Origin: JALTID01 sp027004335 [NCBI: bacterium]
Lineage (GTDB): Bacteria > JALSQH01
Reading direction: 5' to 3'
Assembly: GCA_027004335.1 (NCBI GenBank)
Contig: JALTID010000022.1
Coordinates: forward strand, 2,462 to 15,053
DNA: 12,592 bases
Made by a program: the position numbers and the translations under genes. Below the pieces are notes generated by a model. It had not been told where the DNA came from and did not search any database. It worked only from the letters and a program-made list of their open reading frames with translations. Numbering within the stretch: the stretch's first letter is position 1; every line of letters begins with the position of its first letter. This document shows, in pieces, positions 8,126 through 12,592 of the stretch.

Positions 8126-8745
8126 CCTGCCTCCTTTAGTTTCTTTTTAAGAGAAACTATTTTTCTTGAAGATTTTATACCTGGTGATATTTCTACGCCA
8201 GAATTAAAATCAAGTCCAAAGGGCTTAAAAATTTTTAAAGGTTGCTGAAAATTTGATTCATTCAAGCCTCCGGCGATAATCACTGGAAAATCTAGCTCTT
8301 TCAAAAAGGAAAGTCTTTGATGGTTAAATGTTTTTCCAGAACCTCCATAATTCTCTGTCGGAGTATCAATCAGTATTGCGAATGGCGATTTTGAAATGTA
8401 GCTCTCAATTAATTCCGGTAGATTTTCCATAGCTGGAATAGCTTTTATGACTGTGCTATGAGGAAATTTTCTGATAATTTCGGGAGGCTCATTGCCATGA
8501 AGCTGGAGATAATCAAGCCCCACATAATTTAATATCCTGATTATTTTCTCTGGTTCTTCATTAACAAAAATACCGACTTTTTTTATTGTTGTGAGGTTTT
8601 CAGAAATGAATCTTGCTTCTTCAGGAGATATGAACCTTTTGCTTTTAGGATAAAAATTAAATCCGACTGCACTGAATCCATTCTTTTCTATTAAAAGAGC
8701 TGTTGCGAGATCTCTTACCCCACAGATCTTAACCCAGCATGGCAT
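8113..8745 (-). CDS. trpF: Phosphoribosylanthranilate isomerase
   Basis: TrpF performs the Amadori rearrangement of N-(5'-phosphoribosyl)anthranilate to the carboxyphenylamino-deoxyribulose phosphate used by TrpC. It is a 210-residue TIM barrel with the diagnostic N-terminus WVKICGVRD, in which C8 is the general base. The general acid D127 lies in ILIDTP, followed by the GGSGKTF phosphate loop. QLHG at 81-84 and [10 protein letters not shown] are also typical. TrpF and TrpC are separate genes here, unlike the fused trpCF of E. coli. The start is set by the MPCWVKICG opening and by an AAAGGAG ahead of it; the gene overlaps the end of trpC by 17 bases and trpB by 13. The call is secure even though TrpF is among the faster-evolving trp enzymes. 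Confidence 0.97.
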   Translation of the reverse strand: MPCWVKICGVRDLATALLIEKNGFSAVGFNFYPKSKRFISPEEARFISENLTTIKKVGIFVNEEPEKIIRILNYVGLDYLQLHGNEPPEIIRKFPHSTVIKAIPAMENLPELIESYISKSPFAILIDTPTENYGGSGKTFNHQRLSFLKELDFPVIIAGGLNESNFQQPLKIFKPFGLDFNSGVEISPGIKSSRKIVSLKKKLKEAGCLS

Positions 8746-9499
8746 TTTTTAACTCCTTTATTTTATTTATGTAATTGGATGATTTCAAAATTGAGGTTCC
8801 AATGAGAAAACCTTTGACGCCTTTTCTGGAAAGGATTTTGATATCATCCGGGGTTCCAATGCCACTTTCAGAGATAATTGTTATTTCTTCCGGTATAAAG
8901 GGCATGAGTTCCAGTGTGGTTTCAATTGTTGTTTTGAAGGTTCTGAGGTTTCTGTTATTTATGCCTATGATCTCAGGGTTAATATTTAATGCTTTAATGA
9001 TATCCTCTCTGTTATGGACCTCTACAATTACCTGAAGACCCTTCCCTCTTGCGATGTTGTAAAATTCTGCCAGTTCTTTTTCTGTGAGAATTGATGCAAT
9101 GAGAAGAATTATGTCTGCTCCAAGATTGTATGCTAAATCAATCTGCCACGGGTCTATTATAAATTCTTTGAATAATAATGGTACTTCAAAGGATGTTGCA
9201 AGCTCTCGCGTGAAACAGGGGTCTCCCTGAAAGAACTTCCTATCTGCAAGCACAGAAATAGCATCCGCACCAGCCCTGACATAGGTTGTAGCAATTTCTC
9301 CTATTGAAAATTTTTCAGGGAGAATTCTCCCCTCAGAGGGAGAGGCGGGTTTTATTTCAGTGAGGATAAATGAATGAGCAGGTGGAAAAAAGAGGGTTTC
9401 ACGGGGTCTCATGGTTGGATCTAATTTTGCAAATTCTTCTTTGAGTCCTTTTAACTCTCCTCTTTTATGTTGTATTATGGTCGTGAGGATATCGCTCAT
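8729..9499 (-). CDS. trpC: Indole-3-glycerol phosphate synthase
   Basis: TrpC decarboxylates and closes the ring of the TrpF product to form indole-3-glycerol phosphate. The 256 residues are typical of the unfused enzyme. The active-site set is present: E48 and K50 in LTEIKPASPSEG, K111 in LLFKEFIID, E160 in IVEVHN, N181-N182 in GINNRNL, and E211-S212 in ISESGI; GFLIGTSIL closes the barrel and binds phosphate. The N-terminal helix ILTTIIQHKRGEL is the usual one. Its ATG overlaps the trpD stop as ATGA-type sharing of four bases, with AAGGAGG about ten bases upstream. It lies between trpD and trpF in pathway-compatible order, and nothing in it looks altered. Confidence 0.98.
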   Translation of the reverse strand: MSDILTTIIQHKRGELKGLKEEFAKLDPTMRPRETLFFPPAHSFILTEIKPASPSEGRILPEKFSIGEIATTYVRAGADAISVLADRKFFQGDPCFTRELATSFEVPLLFKEFIIDPWQIDLAYNLGADIILLIASILTEKELAEFYNIARGKGLQVIVEVHNREDIIKALNINPEIIGINNRNLRTFKTTIETTLELMPFIPEEITIISESGIGTPDDIKILSRKGVKGFLIGTSILKSSNYINKIKELKNAMLG

Positions 9500-10539
9500 C
9501 CTGTAACTTCCTCCTTCTGGGAAAAACCTATAAGCTGATTTAGTTTTTCAAGGGGCTTAAAGGAGTTAAGAATTTCTTTGGCTTCTGCTACACCATCTGC
9601 GAGAGCTCCCCCGTTTCTGAGGTAAAAGAGCATCCCTGAATTCAATATCGTCATATCTTTTGCTACTTCTGGAGCCTCTCCAGTGAAAATGGCTTTGATC
9701 AATGAGGCACTTTCTTCCGGATTCGTAACTATTATCTCCTCCATCTCTTCAGGAGAGTGCTTCATTCCTAACTGTTCAGGCTGTATGATAACCTCTTCAA
9801 ATTTTTCCTCATCAAAAATTATGGCCCTTGTGGGAGCAAAAGGTGAAATTTCGTCAAGCCCATCATAACTGGAGAAAACCGCTGCTTTTTTCACACCTAA
9901 TTTTTTCAAAACCTTTGCTACTGGCTTAACAAAATCCGGGGAGAATACCCCCATTGTGTGATATGTCACTGGACCAGCAGGGTTCACAAGAGGTCCGATT
10001 ATGTTGAAAATTGTACGGAAGCCTAACTTCTGTCTCACAGGTGCCACTGCCTTCATGGCTGGATGAAAAAATGGTGCAAAGAGAAAAGTGATCCCGATTT
10101 TCTTAAGAGCTTCCTCAGCCCTTTTAGGAGTCAGAGAAGTTATGTTTATTCCCAGCGACACAAGTACATCTGCAGATCCGGAGGAACTTGTAACTGATCT
10201 GTTTCCATGTTTTGCCACTCTGAAACCACCTGCTGCTGCAACAAAGGCCTCTGCTGTGGAGATGTTAAAGGTGCTTTTGCCGTCTCCTCCGGTGCCACAG
10301 GTGTCAACAAGGTTTTCTCTGTCTTTACATTTTACCATTACCATCTTTTCCTTTAATGCCTCAGCCACACCCAAAATCTCTTCCTCCTTTTCCCCTTTCA
10401 TCCTGAGTGCAGTTAAAAATGCACTGCTCTGAATGGGATCCATCTCTTCGCTGAGAATTGCGGAGATGATACTTTTCACCTCCTCCGCCTCTAAATCCTC
10501 ATGGTTGATCAATTTTGATATTGCTGTTTTGTAGCTCAT
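9496..10539 (-). CDS. trpD: Anthranilate phosphoribosyltransferase
   Basis: TrpD transfers the phosphoribosyl group of PRPP to anthranilate, the second step of the tryptophan branch. The 347 residues are the usual length for the stand-alone enzyme. The N-terminal helical domain is followed by the PRPP loop CGTGGDGKSTFNIST (81-95) and KHGNRSVTSSSGSADVL (110-126). Further on come the anthranilate-binding stretch FAPFFHPAMKAVAPVRQKLG and the FNIIGPLVNPAG motif. The distal VDDE-like acidic segment is represented by SSYDGLDEISP. The start has AGGAGG just upstream within the end of trpG, and the four-base overlap with trpG suggests coupled translation. TrpG is not fused to TrpD, unlike in E. coli. 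I am confident in this call. Confidence 0.98.
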   Translation of the reverse strand: MSYKTAISKLINHEDLEAEEVKSIISAILSEEMDPIQSSAFLTALRMKGEKEEEILGVAEALKEKMVMVKCKDRENLVDTCGTGGDGKSTFNISTAEAFVAAAGGFRVAKHGNRSVTSSSGSADVLVSLGINITSLTPKRAEEALKKIGITFLFAPFFHPAMKAVAPVRQKLGFRTIFNIIGPLVNPAGPVTYHTMGVFSPDFVKPVAKVLKKLGVKKAAVFSSYDGLDEISPFAPTRAIIFDEEKFEEVIIQPEQLGMKHSPEEMEEIIVTNPEESASLIKAIFTGEAPEVAKDMTILNSGMLFYLRNGGALADGVAEAKEILNSFKPLEKLNQLIGFSQKEEVTG

Positions 10540-11120
10540 TTTAACCCTCCTGTGGCTATTTTTATGAAATTTTTGATTATTTCCTTACCCTGTGGTGTTA
10601 GAACCGACTCAGGATGGAACTGAATGCCATACACAGGCAGCTCCCTGTGCTTTATTGCCATAATCTCATTATCATCTGTTGATCTTGCAAGGATCTCAAT
10701 TTCATCTGGAAGACCATCCACAACCAGTGAATGATATCTACCTCCTTCAATTTCTTCTGGAAGATTTTCAAAAATTTCTGCTCCCTGCTGGAGTTTTATC
10801 TTTGAGGACTTCCCGTGCATTATTTTTTTTGCCTGCCTGATTTTCCCTCCAAAGGCGTAGCCAATAACCTGGTGTCCAAGACAGATACCTAATGTGGGAA
10901 TCTTAGAAAATCTCTTTGCTATTTCCACCACACCAGGGATCTTTTCAGGTCGTCCAGGACCGGGGGAAATCACAATTGCTTCTATTTTCATATCAATGAC
11001 TTTTGCTGGAACAACTAAATTACTTCGGAGTACTCTGACATTCTCTTCTCCAATAAATTCAGCAATGTACTGGTAGAGGTTGTAAACAAAAGAGTCAAAA
11101 TTATCTATTATCAAAAACAT
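10536..11120 (-). CDS. trpG: Anthranilate synthase glutaminase subunit
   Basis: TrpG hydrolyses glutamine and channels ammonia to TrpE for anthranilate synthesis. It is a 194-residue class I glutamine amidotransferase. The opening MFLIIDNFDSFVYNLYQY is characteristic, the oxyanion motif SPGPGRP is at 52-58, the nucleophile C80 lies in GICLGHQ, and the rest of the triad is H169 and E171 in QFHPESV. The conserved MHGK at 101-104 and the RYHSLVV segment (129-135) are also present. AGGAGG at 11127-11132 (complement) precedes the ATG inside trpE, which it overlaps by 20 bases. Such proteins often also serve aminodeoxychorismate synthase as PabA; that dual use is possible here but cannot be read from the sequence. 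Confidence 0.97.
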   Translation of the reverse strand: MFLIIDNFDSFVYNLYQYIAEFIGEENVRVLRSNLVVPAKVIDMKIEAIVISPGPGRPEKIPGVVEIAKRFSKIPTLGICLGHQVIGYAFGGKIRQAKKIMHGKSSKIKLQQGAEIFENLPEEIEGGRYHSLVVDGLPDEIEILARSTDDNEIMAIKHRELPVYGIQFHPESVLTPQGKEIIKNFIKIATGGLK

Positions 11121-12480
11121 CTTCTCCCTCCTTCGCTGCTTTTAAAAGGGCTTTTGCTTTATTTATAGTTTCTTCATACTCTTTTTCGGGAACTGAGTCA
11201 TAAACAATTCCCGCACCAGCCTGAATAAGGACGGTTGGGCCCTTTTTAAGAATTGTTCTGATAGTTATGCAGGTGTCCATATTCCTGTTGAAATCTATGT
11301 AACCTACTGCCCCAGCGTAGGGACCCCTCTTGTCAGGTTCTAATTCTTCAATTATTTCCATTGCCCTGATCTTGGGAGCTCCTGAAACTGTTCCCGCGGG
11401 GAAAGTTGAGGCCAATAGCTGCAAAGGTGAGACATCATTTTTAAGTTCCGATACCACATCAGTAACAATATGCATCACATGGGAGTAATACTCCACCCTG
11501 TATGGGTCGACAAGATGTACGCTTCCTGCCCTTGAGACTTTCCCGAGGTCGTTTCTTGCAAGGTCCACAAGCATCAGATGTTCAGCCCTTTCTTTGGGAT
11601 CATTTAGAAGGTCTTCTTCTAATTTTTTATCTTCAATAGGATTCAAACCTCTTCCTCTTGTCCCGGCAATTGGTCTTATCATTGCTTTGTTGCCAATTTT
11701 TTTAACATGGACTTCAGGGGAGGAACCGATGAGTTGATGGTCGCCGAAATTCAGCAGGAACAGATAGGGAGAGGGATTGATCTTTCTTAATCTCCTGTAA
11801 AGATCAAGATAGGTGAGGCTGGTTTCAACTGTTAATTTTTGAGAGAGAACCACCTGGAAAATCTCTCCTGCAATTATGTAATCCTTAGCTTTGCTTACTG
11901 CGTTCATAAATTCTTCTCTGGTAAAGTTGGAACTGATTTTTTGCCCGTTGGTGGAAAGAAATGAAGATGTTTTCACCTGTTTTTTCAGAAGCTCCTTAAT
12001 CCTGTTTATTTTTTTTGTGGTTTCTCTGTGATTACCCCCGGGGGGGATCACTCCAGCTATCTTAAGTGAATGGTAGAGATGGTCAAAAATCAGAAAAATC
12101 TGAGGGGATACAAGATTTATGTATGGTAAATTCAGGGGGTCAGGTTTCAGATCAGGAAGTTCTTCAATGTATCTGATGAAATCGTATGAAAAGTAGCCTG
12201 CCGGTCCCCCTAAGTATGGTAAATCCCTATCAGTTTCAAAATTGGAGAGAAATTCTTCAATAAGAGGTAAGGGGTTGGTAGCTCCATATTCATCTTCATT
12301 GTCCATATATTTTATGTCCAGAAGTTTTTTGTTCGCTGTGATCTTTAACCAGGGAAAAAGGCCGATGAAGGAGTATCTACCCATGGTTTCCACTCTGGCA
12401 GAGCTTTCCAGGAGAAAAACAGGGTTAAGGGATTGCAGTTTTAGAAAAACCGAAATGGGGGTTTCAAGGTCTCCATCGAT
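11101..12480 (-). CDS. trpE: Anthranilate synthase component I (5' end missing)
   Basis: TrpE converts chorismate to anthranilate with ammonia supplied by TrpG, the committed and feedback-inhibited step. Family motifs, numbered from the GTG at 12393, are PIAGTRGRG (241-249), DLARND (278-282 region), FPAGTVSGAPKIRAMEI (331-347) and QAGAGIVYDSVPEKEYEE (391-408). That GTG is not the true start. Upstream codons in the same frame read DLETPISVFLKL and then NPVFLLESSARVETMGRYSF, the N-terminal region that carries the LLES tryptophan-binding motif of feedback-sensitive TrpE. Usual TrpE proteins have about 25-35 residues before DLETP. Here the sequence before it changes abruptly to GC-rich DNA coding for something else, so the native N-terminus, start codon, leader and promoter are lost. 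The right limit given is approximate, because the join lies somewhere in about 12469-12490. The 3' end overlaps trpG by 20 bases. LLES suggests, but does not prove, retained inhibition by tryptophan. Confidence 0.95.
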   Translation of the reverse strand: MDGDLETPISVFLKLQSLNPVFLLESSARVETMGRYSFIGLFPWLKITANKKLLDIKYMDNEDEYGATNPLPLIEEFLSNFETDRDLPYLGGPAGYFSYDFIRYIEELPDLKPDPLNLPYINLVSPQIFLIFDHLYHSLKIAGVIPPGGNHRETTKKINRIKELLKKQVKTSSFLSTNGQKISSNFTREEFMNAVSKAKDYIIAGEIFQVVLSQKLTVETSLTYLDLYRRLRKINPSPYLFLLNFGDHQLIGSSPEVHVKKIGNKAMIRPIAGTRGRGLNPIEDKKLEEDLLNDPKERAEHLMLVDLARNDLGKVSRAGSVHLVDPYRVEYYSHVMHIVTDVVSELKNDVSPLQLLASTFPAGTVSGAPKIRAMEIIEELEPDKRGPYAGAVGYIDFNRNMDTCITIRTILKKGPTVLIQAGAGIVYDSVPEKEYEETINKAKALLKAAKEGEDVFDNR

Positions 12481-12592
12481 CTCTTCTCGCCCATGGACCG
12501 CGGCCTGGATCAGCGCCTGGACCGCGAGCTGGTTGATGCTCCGGGGACGACCGGCAGAGGCGTTGAAGAGCTGAGTGATCGCTGAGTCGGAG
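12481..12592 (-). CDS. Fragment of an ExeA/TniB-like AAA+ ATPase C-terminus, joined in frame to trpE
   Basis: This GC-rich end of the window has no stop codon in the frame of trpE. Read on the minus strand from the window edge it gives DSAITQLFNASAGRPRSINQ, followed by LAVQALIQAAVHGREEIDGD. The pattern of helix, x-G-x-PR-x-IN-x-LA, alanine-rich helix and then a short acidic turn is what I know from the C-terminal lid of ExeA/GspA-like AAA+ ATPases. Many of these are the ATP-binding partners of transposases. The upstream ATPase core with Walker motifs, if present, lies beyond the window. The family assignment rests on about 37 residues and on pattern memory, so it is tentative. The base composition, roughly two-thirds G+C, is unlike every other gene here. 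It could be a fragment of an inserted element or a foreign sequence joined during assembly. Confidence 0.45.

Noticed and set aside
12037-12051. Run of C then seven G residues within trpE, a possible frameshift site
   Set aside because: The TrpE frame continues correctly on both sides (variable Pro-Pro-Gly-Gly linker region), so there is no sign of an error or programmed shift.
1-12480. Search for CRISPR arrays, tRNA or rRNA genes, insertion sequence ends and defence genes
   Set aside because: Nothing was seen. The coding sequence is almost continuous and every gene belongs to a known housekeeping family; no gap exceeds 64 bases.
12242-12574. Plus-strand open frame of 110 codons crossing the composition break
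   Set aside because: It lies opposite trpE and the ATPase fragment; its residues are low-information, resemble no family I know, and it has no good ribosome binding site.

Overview
The window is an AT-rich stretch of bacterial chromosome. It carries two complete housekeeping blocks that face each other and, at the far right, a short GC-rich piece that does not belong to either. Lys/Glu-rich proteins, frequent AGA/AGG and ATA codons and near-consensus Shine-Dalgarno sequences before most genes point to a bacterium. Adenylate kinase, S4 and L36 are all of the zinc-binding (four-ligand) type, which is common in Firmicutes, thermophiles and many deep-branching uncultured lineages. I cannot name a phylum from the sequence alone.

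Left block (1-6167, plus strand): the distal part of the spc/alpha ribosomal operon in the canonical bacterial order secY (5' end cut off by the window) - adk - map - infA - rpmJ - rpsM - rpsK - rpsD - rpoA - rplQ. It supplies the Sec channel, nucleotide balance, N-terminal methionine removal, IF-1, ribosomal proteins L36, S13, S11, S4 and L17, and the RNA polymerase alpha subunit. Spacing is tight throughout; the largest gap is 64 bases, before infA. The one oddity is L17, which has an extra C-terminal Lys/Glu-rich tail of about 115 residues, roughly doubling the protein.

Right block (6193-about 12480, minus strand, read right to left): a complete seven-gene tryptophan operon, trpE-trpG-trpD-trpC-trpF-trpB-trpA, with no fused genes. 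It covers every step from chorismate to tryptophan. All six junctions overlap by 4 to 20 bases, so the genes are probably translationally coupled. The block converges on rplQ with only 25 bases between the two stop codons.

Right edge (about 12470-12592): composition jumps to roughly two-thirds G+C over the last hundred bases. The minus-strand trpE frame runs straight through this change without a stop, but the encoded residues stop resembling anthranilate synthase and look like the C-terminal end of an ExeA/TniB-type AAA+ ATPase of the kind found beside transposases. The natural start of trpE, its promoter and any attenuator or operator are therefore absent. The likeliest explanation is a chimeric join at a contig end, with a real insertion or recombination as the alternative. 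Apart from this junction and the L17 tail the window is conventional; I did not find a new biological system.
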